Positions 44,648 through 53,346 of a stretch of 64,000 bases of DNA are shown here, one piece after another. Below the pieces are notes generated by a model. That model worked only from the letters and a program-made list of their open reading frames with translations. It made no database searches and was not told where the DNA came from. Source of the stretch: an uncultured Dongia sp. (GTDB lineage Bacteria; Pseudomonadota; Alphaproteobacteria; Dongiales; Dongiaceae); assembly GCF_936916975.1 (NCBI RefSeq), contig NZ_CAKZGO010000006.1, positions 243,665-307,664 of the forward strand, in the 5' to 3' direction. Made by a program: the position numbers and the translations under genes. The number at the start of each line of letters is the position of its first letter. Position 1 is the stretch's first letter.

Positions 44648-45325
44648 ATGCTGACGATCTATGGGGTGCCACTTTCGGTTCACACTCGAAAGGCGCTCAT
44701 GACGGCGATGCACAAGAATCTCGATCACAATTTTGAGGTCGTGATACCGGTCATTCCGGACAGCCCGCCAGCCAATTGGCCAACGCTGAGTCCGACCGGC
44801 CTCATTCCAGCACTGCGGGACGGCGAATTCACCTTGGCTGATTCAACGGCGATCTGCCTGTATCTGGAACGAAAACATCCCAATGCACCACTCTTGCCCG
44901 CAGACAATCAAATGTGCGGGCGAGCATTATGGTTCGACGCCTATGCGGGCGGAACCATATTCCGGCAAATCGTTCATCCACTGTTTCATCAGATCATCGT
45001 CGCGCCGCGCATCAGGAAGATTGCCACCGACCAGGCGATTGTCGACACGGTGTTGGAGCAGGTGCGTCCGAAGATCTTCAGTTACTTGGAATCGCAGATC
45101 GATGGCCCATTCCTGGTCGGCCCGTCGCTCACACTGGCCGATTTGGCGGTGGCGTCGAATCTGCTGACATACAGATATCTCGGATGTCCCATCCCGCCGG
45201 ATCAGTATCCGAAGCTGTCTCGATATCTGGCCAGCATCCTTGACCTCGACGTTTTCCGCCGGGCGATTGCGCAGGAAAGGCCGTTCGTCGATCAGATGGG
45301 ATTGGATCGCGGGTTTCTGAACTGA
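44648..45325 (+). CDS. Glutathione S-transferase family protein
   Basis: 225 aa. Thioredoxin-fold N-terminus MLTIYGVPLSVHTRKALMTA with the Ser of S-V-H-T as probable catalytic residue, the cis-Pro in TGLIPALRDGEFTLADSTAI (glutathione-binding Asp/Ser), and a helical C-domain with GPFLVGPSLTLADLAVA. It is 93 nt downstream of the MerR regulator and likely in its regulon, which suggests detoxification. RBS GGAGAAGGAG. Confidence 0.88.
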   Translation: MLTIYGVPLSVHTRKALMTAMHKNLDHNFEVVIPVIPDSPPANWPTLSPTGLIPALRDGEFTLADSTAICLYLERKHPNAPLLPADNQMCGRALWFDAYAGGTIFRQIVHPLFHQIIVAPRIRKIATDQAIVDTVLEQVRPKIFSYLESQIDGPFLVGPSLTLADLAVASNLLTYRYLGCPIPPDQYPKLSRYLASILDLDVFRRAIAQERPFVDQMGLDRGFLN

Positions 45326-45377
45326 ATCACGTTGGCGGCAACTCCCGTCAGGGCCGGGCCACCCACCTTGCCAAAAA

Positions 45378-45414
45378 AACACCCCCGGGCGCTCAGCGCG
45401 TCCGGGGGTGTTTC
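45378..45414. terminator. Bidirectional terminator between GST and tRNA-Asn
   Basis: AACACCCCCGG and CCGGGGGTGTT make an 11-bp stem with a loop rich in GC that can pair further. On the minus strand it is followed by TTTTTT, so it should end the tRNA-Asn transcript; on the plus strand only TTT follows, but the strong stem probably also serves the GST gene. Confidence 0.85.
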
Positions 45415-45453
45415 ATGTGCGGACCGGGGCGCTGTCGCGGCCTAGTCTCAAAT

Positions 45454-45529
45454 TGGCTCCTCGAGCTGGACTCGAACCAGCGACCTGCGGATTAACAGTC
45501 CGACGCTCTACCAACTGAGCTATCGAGGA
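45454..45529 (-). tRNA. tRNA-Asn (anticodon GTT)
   Basis: 76 nt including encoded CCA. Acceptor TCCTCGA pairs with TCGAGGA, followed by discriminator G and CCA. D-loop (TAGCTCAGTTGGTAGAGC), anticodon loop ACTGTTAATC with GTT, and T-loop GGTTCGAGTCC are all canonical. Confidence 0.97.
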
Positions 45530-45571
45530 ATAACACTGCCTGGGCCTTAACAACCTGGCGCGTTGGGGCAG

Positions 45572-45600
45572 CATATAGCAGATGGTTCGGCTGGCTGCAA
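45572..45600 (-). promoter_or_regulatory. Promoter of tRNA-Asn
   Basis: On the minus strand TTGCAG (45600-45595) and TATATG (45577-45572) are 17 nt apart. The -10 lies 42 nt before the mature 5' end, which fits a short tRNA leader. Confidence 0.55.
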
Positions 45601-45692
45601 ATAGCTTTCTTAAGCGGCAGCGATATCGTCAAACGCCTGATTCCGCACCCCTTTTTGACGCAACGAATTGTCACACCCAGGGGCAGCGGGGG

Positions 45693-45721
45693 TTGACACC
45701 GGGCTCTACATTCACGATTCT
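45693..45721 (+). promoter_or_regulatory. Possible promoter of the nucleotidyltransferase gene
   Basis: TTGACA (45693-45698) is a perfect -35 hexamer, 17 nt before GATTCT (45716-45721). The start codon follows 60 nt later. Confidence 0.45.
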
Positions 45722-45781
45722 CCGGCGCCAATCGAGAGACCCGAGCGATCCGCACGGGTGAGCCAAGCCATCGGAGTTTCC

Positions 45782-46507
45782 ATGAAGGCCGTCATTTTGA
45801 GCGCGGGCCAGGGTTCGCGACTGTTGCCGTTGACCGAGGGTCGGCCGAAATGCCTGTTGCCGCTGGGCGACAAGACGCTGATCGAATGGCAGATCTGGGC
45901 GCTGACCCAGGGTGGCGTCGACGAGATCGCGGTGGTGGTCGGCTACCATGCCCAGGATGTCGTGGCGCTGCTGAAGAAGCTCGAAAGCCCGAAGCTCAAG
46001 ATCCGCACGATCTACAATCCGTTCTACAAACTGGCCGACAACCTCGCCAGCTGCTGGATGGCCCGCCACGAGATGACTGGCGATTTCGTCATCCTCAATG
46101 GTGACACCGTGATCGAGCCGAAGATCTTCCAGACTTTGATGGCGAGCCCCAAGGCGCCGATCACCGTCACCATCGACAAGAAGGAATCCTACGATTCCGA
46201 CGACATGAAGGTGCACCTCAAAGGTACGCGTCTGCTGGAGATCGGCAAGACGCTGCCGGCGGAACGCACCAATGGTGAGTCGATCGGCATGCTGCTGTTT
46301 CGTGATGAGGGCCCGAAGCTGTTCACCGACACGCTCGATTCCCTCATGTACACGCCGGACGGCGTGAAGTGGTGGTATCTGCGCGCCATCGGCCAGATCG
46401 CCGAGCATCATCAGGTCGAAACCTGCAGCATTGAAGGCAAGCTGTGGGGCGAGGTGGATTTCCCCGCCGACCACGAGCGCGTGTCGCAGCTGGTGACGGA
46501 GTTTTAA
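45782..46507 (+). CDS. Nucleotidyltransferase, phosphocholine cytidylyltransferase (LicC)-like
   Basis: 241 aa. N-terminal MKAVILSAGQGSRLLPLTEG and RPKCLLPLGDKTLIEWQIWAL form the NTP-binding site of sugar-nucleotidyltransferase-fold enzymes. The segment FYKLADNLASCWMARHEM resembles LicC-like phosphocholine and related cytidylyltransferases, and FVILNGDTVIEP holds the metal-binding Asp. It would couple NTP to a phosphorylated small molecule such as phosphocholine. The presence of two choline-kinase-fold genes in the window makes a phosphocholine-linked role possible but unproven. ATG 45782 starts the fold directly. Confidence 0.75.
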   Translation: MKAVILSAGQGSRLLPLTEGRPKCLLPLGDKTLIEWQIWALTQGGVDEIAVVVGYHAQDVVALLKKLESPKLKIRTIYNPFYKLADNLASCWMARHEMTGDFVILNGDTVIEPKIFQTLMASPKAPITVTIDKKESYDSDDMKVHLKGTRLLEIGKTLPAERTNGESIGMLLFRDEGPKLFTDTLDSLMYTPDGVKWWYLRAIGQIAEHHQVETCSIEGKLWGEVDFPADHERVSQLVTEF

Positions 46508-46558
46508 GGGCCTATTGTCATCTCTTGCCTGCGACAATCTGATTCACCCAAGTAGAAC

Positions 46559-46652
46559 GCGTCATCCCCGAACTTGATCCGGGGATCTGCGGGCAACCGA
46601 TGAACAGCGCATTCCGTCGCTCCTGATCCCCGGGGCAAGCCCGGGGATGGCG
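46559..46652. repeat. Pair of intergenic GC-rich palindromes (REP-like)
   Basis: ATCCCCG...CGGGGAT (46564-46586) and ATCCCCGGGGCAAGCCCGGGGAT (46626-46648) are two related palindromes. They resemble the GTCATCCCC-type elements scattered between genes in many alphaproteobacteria. They lie between two convergent genes, where they can also act as transcription barriers. Confidence 0.6.
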
Positions 46653-46693
46653 ATTCAAATGAAGCGTAGGAGTCAAACGCGGCGCCGGCGTGA

Positions 46694-47488
46694 CTAAAGC
46701 TTCAGCTCGCACCAGATGGGCGTGTGGTCGCTGGGCTTGTCTTTGGCGCGGGGTTTCTTGTCGATATCGCATTTTTCTAAACAGTCGGCCGCCTGCGGTG
46801 AGAGCAGCAGGTGATCGATGCGCAGGCCGTGATCGCGCTGCCAAGCGCCGGCCTGGTAATCCCAGAAGGTGTAGCGATGGCCCTCGGGGTGCAGGAGATT
46901 GAACGCCTCGGTATAGCCGAGGTTCAGGATCTCGCGGAACTTGGCGCGGGTTTGCGGCAGCGCCAAGGCATCGCCGGCCCAGCCGACTGGGTCGTAAACA
47001 TCCTTGTCAGTCGGGATGACGTTGTAATCGCCACCCAGCACTGTCGGGTGTTCCAGCTGCAGCAAGTCGGCCGCATGGCTGCGCAGCCGTTCCATCCAGG
47101 CGAGCTTGTAGGGATATTTCTCGCTGTCGACGGGATTGCCATTCGGCAGATAGATCGATGCAACGCGCAATTGCTTCCAGCGTTCACCGGTCGGTACCTC
47201 AACCACAGCTTCGAGATAGCGCGCCTGTTCATCGGCATCGCCGCCGCCAAGCGCGCGATGTTCAATACGCATCGGCGTGCGCGACAGGATCGCAACGCCG
47301 TTATAGCTTTTCTGGCCGTGAGACTCTGCGTGGTAGCCGAGCGCCTCGATTTCCAGGCGTGGGAATTCCGCATCACTGCATTTGATTTCCTGGAGGAGTG
47401 CCACATCCGGCTGCTCCTCGCGCAACCATTCCAAGACGTTCGCGATGCGTGCACGCAACGAGTTGACGTTGAAGGTCGCGATCTTCAC
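46694..47488 (-). CDS. xth: Exodeoxyribonuclease III
   Basis: 264 aa, cytoplasmic DNA-repair AP endonuclease/3'-5' exonuclease. Starts at a GTG encoding MKIATFNVNSLRARI with Asn7 of the active site; LLQEIKCSD holds the metal Glu, GGDYNVIPTDKDVYDP the catalytic Asp-Asn, and SDHTPIWCEL the terminal Asp-His pair. It follows erpA by 16 nt on the same strand, so both are probably co-transcribed. Confidence 0.95.
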   Translation of the reverse strand: MKIATFNVNSLRARIANVLEWLREEQPDVALLQEIKCSDAEFPRLEIEALGYHAESHGQKSYNGVAILSRTPMRIEHRALGGGDADEQARYLEAVVEVPTGERWKQLRVASIYLPNGNPVDSEKYPYKLAWMERLRSHAADLLQLEHPTVLGGDYNVIPTDKDVYDPVGWAGDALALPQTRAKFREILNLGYTEAFNLLHPEGHRYTFWDYQAGAWQRDHGLRIDHLLLSPQAADCLEKCDIDKKPRAKDKPSDHTPIWCELKL

Positions 47489-47504
47489 CTGAAGCTAGCC
47501 GGTA

Positions 47505-47855
47505 TCAGACGGAGAAGGAGTTGCCGCAGCCGCAACTGGAGGAGGCGTTCGGATTCTTGATCTGGAACGACGCACCGACAAGGTCTTCGACAAAGTCGAT
47601 CTCGGCGCCGGCCAAGAGTTCCAGCGAGGTGTCGTCGATCACGACCTTGACGCCGTTGCGTTCGAAGACGCGATCGTCCTGCTGCTGGGACTTGTCGAAG
47701 GAGAACCCATATTGAAAGCCCGAGCAGCCGCCGCCAGAAACCGACAGGCGGAGCATCAAATCGGCATCGCCTTCCATCTGGATAAGCGTCGCGATCCGCT
47801 TCGCAGCATTGTCGCTGACGGTCACCTTGTTCGGCGCTTCAATCGTGTCGGCCAT
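47505..47855 (-). CDS. erpA: Iron-sulfur cluster insertion protein, A-type carrier
   Basis: 116 aa. The A-type fold has the three conserved Cys: SVSGGGCSGFQYGF and a C-terminal SSCGCGNSFSV. Such proteins pass Fe-S clusters to apo-enzymes. ATG 47855 is chosen; an in-frame GTG three codons upstream is possible. Divergent from dgt with a 221-nt gap in which I see no further gene. Confidence 0.93.
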   Translation of the reverse strand: MADTIEAPNKVTVSDNAAKRIATLIQMEGDADLMLRLSVSGGGCSGFQYGFSFDKSQQQDDRVFERNGVKVVIDDTSLELLAGAEIDFVEDLVGASFQIKNPNASSSCGCGNSFSV

Positions 47856-48076
47856 GGTTGTCACTTCGGCTCATGTCGTTGTTGGGATGAGTATTTAGGG
47901 CGTTGGGCTGAAATGTCAAACGTCAGAAGCGCATGGCTGGCATCTATGCCCTTACACCAATTGTGTTTTTCGGGTCGATCGGCAATTTTTCCAACTCGAA
48001 CAAGGCGCCAGGCAGTCCGTGGCTGCCGCATCCAATCCTAGTGGCTTGGCCCCAGATCGCCTGATACGGTCGCGCC

Positions 48077-49270
48077 ATGCAGCTTGCACCCTATGCGTCC
48101 CATCCCGATCAGACTCGCGGTCGGCGGCTGGCCGAGACCGAAAGCCCGATGCGCTCGGTCTACCAGCGTGACCGTGACCGCGTCGTCCATTCGGCGGCGT
48201 TCCGGCGGCTGAAGCACAAGACCCAGGTTTTCGTCTATCACGAAGGCGATCACTATCGCACCCGCCTGACCCACAGCCTGGAGGTGGCGCAGATCGCCCG
48301 CACCATCGCGCGCGTACTCGGTCTCAACGAGGATTTGGCTGAGGCTTTGGCGCTGGCTCATGATCTTGGCCACCCGCCCTTCGGTCATGCCGGCGAGGAG
48401 GCGCTCAATGCCTGCATGGTGGAGTTGGGTGGGTTCGACCATAACGAACAGACATTCCGGGTGTTGACCAATCTCGAGCGGCGCTATGCCTTGTTCGATG
48501 GGCTCAACCTGACCTGGGAGATGCTGGAGGGCATCGTCAAGCATAACGGGCCGCTGGTCGGCAGCCGGGCAGGGGCGCGCAGCTTGGCGCACGGCGTGCC
48601 GCAGACCATTGCCGATTTTGACCGAGACTGGTCGCTCGAACTGGATGGATTTGCCAGCGCCGAGGCGCAGGTCGCGGCCCTCTCCGACGACATCGCCTAC
48701 AACAACCACGATATCGACGATGGCCTGCGGGCTGGCCTCTTTGCGATCGAAGACCTGCATGATGTGCCGCTGGCCGGGCCAGTGTTTGCGGAGGTTGCGG
48801 CGATTTACCCGGGGTTGGAAACGACGCGTCTGATCCATGAATCTGTGCGCCGTATGATCAACGTGATGGTGTCGGACGTCCTAGCCGAAAGCCAGCGCCG
48901 GATCGCTGCTGCAGAGTTGAGGTCGGTGGCGGATGTCAGGTCGCGCGATGAACCGGTGATCTCTTTCTCGCCCGAGATGCGGGGATATGATGTCGGCCTG
49001 AAGCGTTTCCTCTTCCAACGCATGTACCGGCATGACCGGATCAACAAGACCATGGCGCATGCGAAGGAGGTGGTCGGCGATCTCTTCCGGCTGCATCTCG
49101 ACCAGCCCGATCTGCTGCCCGCAGAATGGTCACGCGAGACCGAGGGCGCTAACCGCCGGCAGCGCGCCCGAGTGGTGGCGGATTACATTGCCGGCATGAC
49201 CGACAAATTCGCCCTCGAAACCCATGCGCGACTGCTCGGCGGCGTGCTGGTTATTTCAGAAAAATCCTAA
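48077..49270 (+). CDS. dgt: Deoxyguanosinetriphosphate triphosphohydrolase-like protein
   Basis: 397 aa HD-domain enzyme. N-terminal RSVYQRDRDRVVHSAAFRRL and KHKTQVF, then THSLEVAQIART (metal His), the HD pair in LALAHDLGHPPFGHAGEEAL, and FDHNEQTFRVLTNLERRY. Members hydrolyse dNTPs to deoxynucleosides and triphosphate, or act as related HD phosphohydrolases. The argS gene often seen next to it in alphaproteobacteria is missing here; a SPOR protein follows. Confidence 0.93.
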   Translation: MQLAPYASHPDQTRGRRLAETESPMRSVYQRDRDRVVHSAAFRRLKHKTQVFVYHEGDHYRTRLTHSLEVAQIARTIARVLGLNEDLAEALALAHDLGHPPFGHAGEEALNACMVELGGFDHNEQTFRVLTNLERRYALFDGLNLTWEMLEGIVKHNGPLVGSRAGARSLAHGVPQTIADFDRDWSLELDGFASAEAQVAALSDDIAYNNHDIDDGLRAGLFAIEDLHDVPLAGPVFAEVAAIYPGLETTRLIHESVRRMINVMVSDVLAESQRRIAAAELRSVADVRSRDEPVISFSPEMRGYDVGLKRFLFQRMYRHDRINKTMAHAKEVVGDLFRLHLDQPDLLPAEWSRETEGANRRQRARVVADYIAGMTDKFALETHARLLGGVLVISEKS

Positions 49271-49400
49271 GCGAATCTTGGCGTTAAGCGGGATGATCAC
49301 AGGGCTTTGTCTTGACCGACTCGGGTCTCTGCTGGTTTGATTCACGCTTCGGACGGTGTTTTCGCCGTCGCGCGCGTTATGGCGTCAAGGACAGCGTTAA

Positions 49401-50594
49401 ATGACGACGGAACCACCCCGCCCAGATCAGATCCAGGCCAATGTCGCCGCGGCCCTCAGCCGGCTGCGCGGCGAGTTAGCACCGACACCGCCGGGTGCGG
49501 CGCCTGGGGCGAATTTTGACGCCAATACGAAGCCGAACGAGGTTGATCAGGCCGTCGCTGCGGGTGAACCGGCCTACGAAACAGGCGCTGGGTTGTCCGC
49601 GCCGGATCCCAGCATGGCGCTCAATCTCGGCAAGTCCGGTGGTGATATGACCGACAGTCCCTTTGCCCGCATGACCGGGATAAAGCCAACGGAACAGCCT
49701 GATCTCCTGGCGAGCATTGGCACGACACCGCCGCCGCTGGCAGATCTGCCGGATGCCGAAGCTGAGGCGGCGCATCGCAAGCGGCGTTTCCGCAACCGAT
49801 TGCTGGCCGGTGGCGCGCTGATCATCGCGTTAGGCGCGTTCTGGTTCTTGAGCGGTGGTGGCGACTCCACCAACGAACCGGTTCCAGTGATCACGGCCGA
49901 CAGCACGCCGGAAAAGGTGAAGCCGGCGGATGAGGGCGGCCTTGAAGTGCCAAACCAGGACGTCGCCATCCTGAACGGCGAAAACTCAACGGTCCCCGCT
50001 GAGGGCGAAACCGTGTTGCCAGCGCCAGAGCAGCCGGCGACACCCCCAGTCGTGCTGGAACCAGCCCCAGAGGTAGCGGCGCCAGCCACGGATCCAGCTG
50101 CCAGCAGCAATGCCGAGATCGCTATTCCATCGGTTCCAGCCCCATCCGTCGATGCGATCCCGAGCGTGCCAGCACCCGCCGATACAACGACTGCCGACAC
50201 CGGTGCAACGCCCGTGGCTGAGGCGGCGCCTGCACCCGCGACGACGTCAGAAACAACACCGGCCACCGCAGATGCGACCACGACTGCGGAGGCTGCTCCG
50301 ACGGCTGCCGCGCCTGCGCAGACGGCAACCGCTGAGCCCGCTACCGGCGGCTCGGCGCGCATTCAGCTTGCGGCGGTGAAGACCGAAGCTGCGGCGCAGA
50401 AGGAGTGGGCACGGCTCCAGAAGATGCACCCGGACGTCCTGGGTCCGCTCACGCTGCATGTCGAGAAATTCGAGAAATCGGCCAGCGAGACGTTCTATCG
50501 AATCCAGGCCGGACCATTTGCGGACAAGGCCAGCGCCAAGCAAATTTGCGCTCAATTAAAACAAAAAGATCAAGCGTGTATCGTCGCTAATTAA
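49401..50594 (+). CDS. SPOR-domain cell-division-associated membrane protein
   Basis: 397 aa, type II membrane protein. A cytoplasmic N-terminal half (about 1-130, low-complexity, Pro/Ala-rich) is followed by one membrane helix (NRLLAGGALIIALGAFWFL, about 133-151). A long Ala/Pro/Thr-rich periplasmic linker (about 155-315) leads to a C-terminal SPOR domain (ARIQLAAVKTEAAAQKEWAR; FYRIQAGPFADKASAKQIC), which binds denuded septal peptidoglycan. The linker is repetitive (TTADTGATPVAEAAPAPAT and similar). It precedes nagZ with 23 nt between them. Confidence 0.85.
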   Translation: MTTEPPRPDQIQANVAAALSRLRGELAPTPPGAAPGANFDANTKPNEVDQAVAAGEPAYETGAGLSAPDPSMALNLGKSGGDMTDSPFARMTGIKPTEQPDLLASIGTTPPPLADLPDAEAEAAHRKRRFRNRLLAGGALIIALGAFWFLSGGGDSTNEPVPVITADSTPEKVKPADEGGLEVPNQDVAILNGENSTVPAEGETVLPAPEQPATPPVVLEPAPEVAAPATDPAASSNAEIAIPSVPAPSVDAIPSVPAPADTTTADTGATPVAEAAPAPATTSETTPATADATTTAEAAPTAAAPAQTATAEPATGGSARIQLAAVKTEAAAQKEWARLQKMHPDVLGPLTLHVEKFEKSASETFYRIQAGPFADKASAKQICAQLKQKDQACIVAN

Positions 50595-50617
50595 AGCGAT
50601 ACATCGGGGAGAAAACT

Positions 50618-51622
50618 ATGCCTTTGGCAGCGATCTTGGGCTGCGCCGGTCCTGAATTGACGGCGGCGGAAGCGGCCTTCTTTCGCGCCCAGGACCCACT
50701 TGGTTTCATCGTCTTCGCCCGCAATCTGGTCGACCCGGACCAGGCCAGGCGCCTGACGGCAGATCTGCGGGCCAGCATTGGCCGGCCGGATGCGCCGATC
50801 CTGGTCGACCAGGAAGGTGGCCGTGTCGCCCGTCTGAAAGCACCGCATTGGCGGCACCCGCCAGCGGCGGACCGGTTCGGCGCGATCGCCGCCCAGGACC
50901 GCGCGCGGGCTGCACAGGCTGTGCGCCTCAACCACGAACTGATGGCCGGCGAACTCCGCAGTCTCGGTCTCAATGTCGATTGTGCACCGCTGGTCGACGT
51001 GCGGGCGGTCGGCGCCCATGACATCATCGGCGACCGCGCCTTCGGCACGGACCCCTATCTGGTGGCGGATCTTGGCCGTGCTGCGGCAGAGGGGCTGATG
51101 GCAGGCGGGGTCATGCCGATCATCAAACATATCCCGGGGCATGGCCGGTCGGCGGTCGACAGCCATTTTGATCTGCCGCGGGTCGACGCTGATTTCGATG
51201 CCCTGGCAGAGACCGATTTCGTGCCCTTCCGGGCGCTCAACGACATTCCCTGGGCGATGACCGCCCACATCGTTTACACCGTCCTGGACGCCGTCCTGCC
51301 GGCTACCCTGAGCCCGACCGTGATCGCGGAGATCATCCGGGGTGAAATTGGCTTTGCCGGGCTGTTGCTGTCGGATGATCTGTCTATGAAGGCGCTGAAG
51401 GGTCGGCTTGATGAGTTGGCTCAGGCCAGCTTGGAGGCTGGTTGCGACGTGGTCTTGCATTGCAATGGCGACATGGCCGAGATGGAGCAGGTGGTGCGGG
51501 GTGCAAAGCCCTTGTCAGCGGTCGGACTCGCCCGATATGAACAGGGCCAGAGGCGCCTCAATGCCGAGCCTGACTTTGATCAGGCGGACCTTGTCGAAGA
51601 GCTTTCCGCGTTAATGGCCTGA
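50618..51622 (+). CDS. nagZ: Beta-N-acetylhexosaminidase, peptidoglycan recycling
   Basis: 334 aa GH3 fold. Motifs: LVDQEGGRVARLKAPHW, LNVDCAPLVDVRAVG, the signature IIKHIPGHGRSAVDSH carrying the His-x-Gly catalytic pair, and LLLSDDLSMKALKG with the nucleophile Asp. NagZ removes N-acetylglucosamine from muropeptides in the cytoplasm. It precedes the M50 protease gene in the same direction. Confidence 0.94.
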   Translation: MPLAAILGCAGPELTAAEAAFFRAQDPLGFIVFARNLVDPDQARRLTADLRASIGRPDAPILVDQEGGRVARLKAPHWRHPPAADRFGAIAAQDRARAAQAVRLNHELMAGELRSLGLNVDCAPLVDVRAVGAHDIIGDRAFGTDPYLVADLGRAAAEGLMAGGVMPIIKHIPGHGRSAVDSHFDLPRVDADFDALAETDFVPFRALNDIPWAMTAHIVYTVLDAVLPATLSPTVIAEIIRGEIGFAGLLLSDDLSMKALKGRLDELAQASLEAGCDVVLHCNGDMAEMEQVVRGAKPLSAVGLARYEQGQRRLNAEPDFDQADLVEELSALMA

Positions 51623-51694
51623 TATTGAATGATTAGCCTGGAATTGTGCGGGCTGGCATCCGATCAGCGGGATCGCTCATTCTAGGAGTTTGCT

Positions 51695-52393
51695 GTGAAC
51701 GAAGCCGATATCGGCGAGATTATCCGGGTGGCCTCCACCTGGGTCCTGCCAGTCCTGCTCGCCATTACCCTGCACGAGGCCGCACATGGTTTCGCTGCCT
51801 GGAAACTGGGCGATGACACAGCCTTCCTGCAGGGGCGGGTAACCCTCAACCCGCTAAAGCATATCGATCCGTTCGGTACGGTGATTTTGCCGGCACTCCT
51901 TTTTTTGCTTCCTGGCTCTTTCATGTTCGGATACGCCAAGCCGGTGCCGGTCAATTTCCGGCGTCTGAAGCATTTTCGACGTGACATGATGCTTGTGGCT
52001 GCGGCTGGGCCGGGGACCAATCTCGCGCTCGCAATTATCTCGGCCCTCCTCCTTCATTTACTCGAATACGCACCTCCGTCCACGGTTGAATGGGCCTTTT
52101 TGACTTTGAAGAATTCCATTATTCTCAATGTGATATTGGCGATATTTAACATGCTGCCTTTGTTGCCGCTGGATGGTGGACGTGTACTCGCCGGCCTGCT
52201 GCCGCCATCGCTGGCGCGGCCTTTCTATCGCACCGAACGTTACGGCATGATCATCCTGCTTGCGCTGATCTTCCTCCTGCCGTTTATCGGCAGTCAGCTG
52301 GGCGTGGATCTCAATATTTTGGGCTGGATTTTGGGGCCGGCTTCCGACTATCTCGTGCAACTTATTGTAACCCTGACGGGGCTTAAAAGCTGA
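51695..52393 (+). CDS. Site-2-protease-family membrane metalloprotease (M50)
   Basis: 232 aa, about six membrane helices. Zinc motif LAITLHEAAHGFAAWKLG (HEAAH at about 27-31) and the second-site motif NMLPLLPLDGGRVLAG (about 150-165) are intact, so it is a probable active intramembrane protease of the YfhO/rseP-lite type lacking PDZ domains. GTG 51695 is preceded by TAGGAG. The TGA overlaps the ATG of scpA (TGATG). Its substrate is unknown; the M50 gene between nagZ and scpA is a conserved alphaproteobacterial arrangement. Confidence 0.88.
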   Translation: MNEADIGEIIRVASTWVLPVLLAITLHEAAHGFAAWKLGDDTAFLQGRVTLNPLKHIDPFGTVILPALLFLLPGSFMFGYAKPVPVNFRRLKHFRRDMMLVAAAGPGTNLALAIISALLLHLLEYAPPSTVEWAFLTLKNSIILNVILAIFNMLPLLPLDGGRVLAGLLPPSLARPFYRTERYGMIILLALIFLLPFIGSQLGVDLNILGWILGPASDYLVQLIVTLTGLKS

Positions 52394-53346
52394 TGGCGCC
52401 TTGGACCGCCGACGACGAGACGGATGCGCCGGAGACACCGATTGTCGCCGAGAGCGTAGCCGTGCCGGATGACGAAAGCACGCCAGAGGACAACACCTCT
52501 GACAGCGGCGCTGAGTCCGGGGACCAGCCAACAGTGCCTGGGGACGGCGATGATGACCGGCCCGTCGCGGCCAACGACGATGCCGAACTGCGCCTGGATC
52601 TTGATGGCTATGAGGGCCCGATCGACATCCTGCTGGCACTCGCGCGTGACCAGAAGGTCGATCTGAAGAAGATCTCGATCCTGGAACTGGCCGACCAATA
52701 TCTGTCGTTCATCAATCACGCCCGCAAGCTGCGCCTGGAACTGGCTGCCGACTACCTGGTCATGGCGGCCTGGCTGGCCTATCTGAAGTCCCGCCTGCTA
52801 TTGCCAGAGCCGCCGGCAGATGGCGAACCCACCGGCATCGAGTTGGCAGCTGCCCTGGCTTTCCAGCTGCAGCGCCTCGAGGCGATGCAGAAGGCCGGGC
52901 AGGCGATGCTCAATCTGCCGCAGCTCGGCCGCGATACCTTCATGCGGGGCTCGCCGGAGCCGCTCAAGGTGGTCGACATCCCGGTGTTCGAGCTCTCGCT
53001 CTATGAGCTGCTCAAGGCCTATGGCACGCATCCTGGCCGCAAGCGGGACGGCATGCTGCAGATCCAGCCGCTCAATCTGTTTTCGATGGACGATGCCTTG
53101 AAGCGCATCGGCGACATCATCGGCCGGACCTTGGACTGGACCATCCTGCAGAACTTCCTGCCTGATGGTCTTCGCCAGCCTTTGCAGCGCCGCGCGGCGG
53201 TGGCGGCGACCTTTGCGGCGTCTTTGGAACTGACCCGCTCCGGCATCATCAATCTGCGCCAGGATGGCCTCTTTGGTCCGATCTATATGAAGCGGGCAGA
53301 CCCGGCCTTGGCTATCCCACCGAGTGAAGTGACCGATCATGAGTGA
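52393..53346 (+). CDS. scpA: Segregation and condensation protein A
   Basis: 317 aa. Kleisin of the SMC-ScpAB complex. An acidic low-complexity N-terminal extension of about 60 residues precedes the conserved start LRLDLDGYEGPIDILLALAR, followed by DLKKISILELADQYL and the C-terminal winged helix. The length exceeds typical ScpA (about 250 aa) because of that extension. The start overlaps the M50 stop, and the end overlaps scpB by 8 nt. Confidence 0.93.
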   Translation: MAPWTADDETDAPETPIVAESVAVPDDESTPEDNTSDSGAESGDQPTVPGDGDDDRPVAANDDAELRLDLDGYEGPIDILLALARDQKVDLKKISILELADQYLSFINHARKLRLELAADYLVMAAWLAYLKSRLLLPEPPADGEPTGIELAAALAFQLQRLEAMQKAGQAMLNLPQLGRDTFMRGSPEPLKVVDIPVFELSLYELLKAYGTHPGRKRDGMLQIQPLNLFSMDDALKRIGDIIGRTLDWTILQNFLPDGLRQPLQRRAAVAATFAASLELTRSGIINLRQDGLFGPIYMKRADPALAIPPSEVTDHE

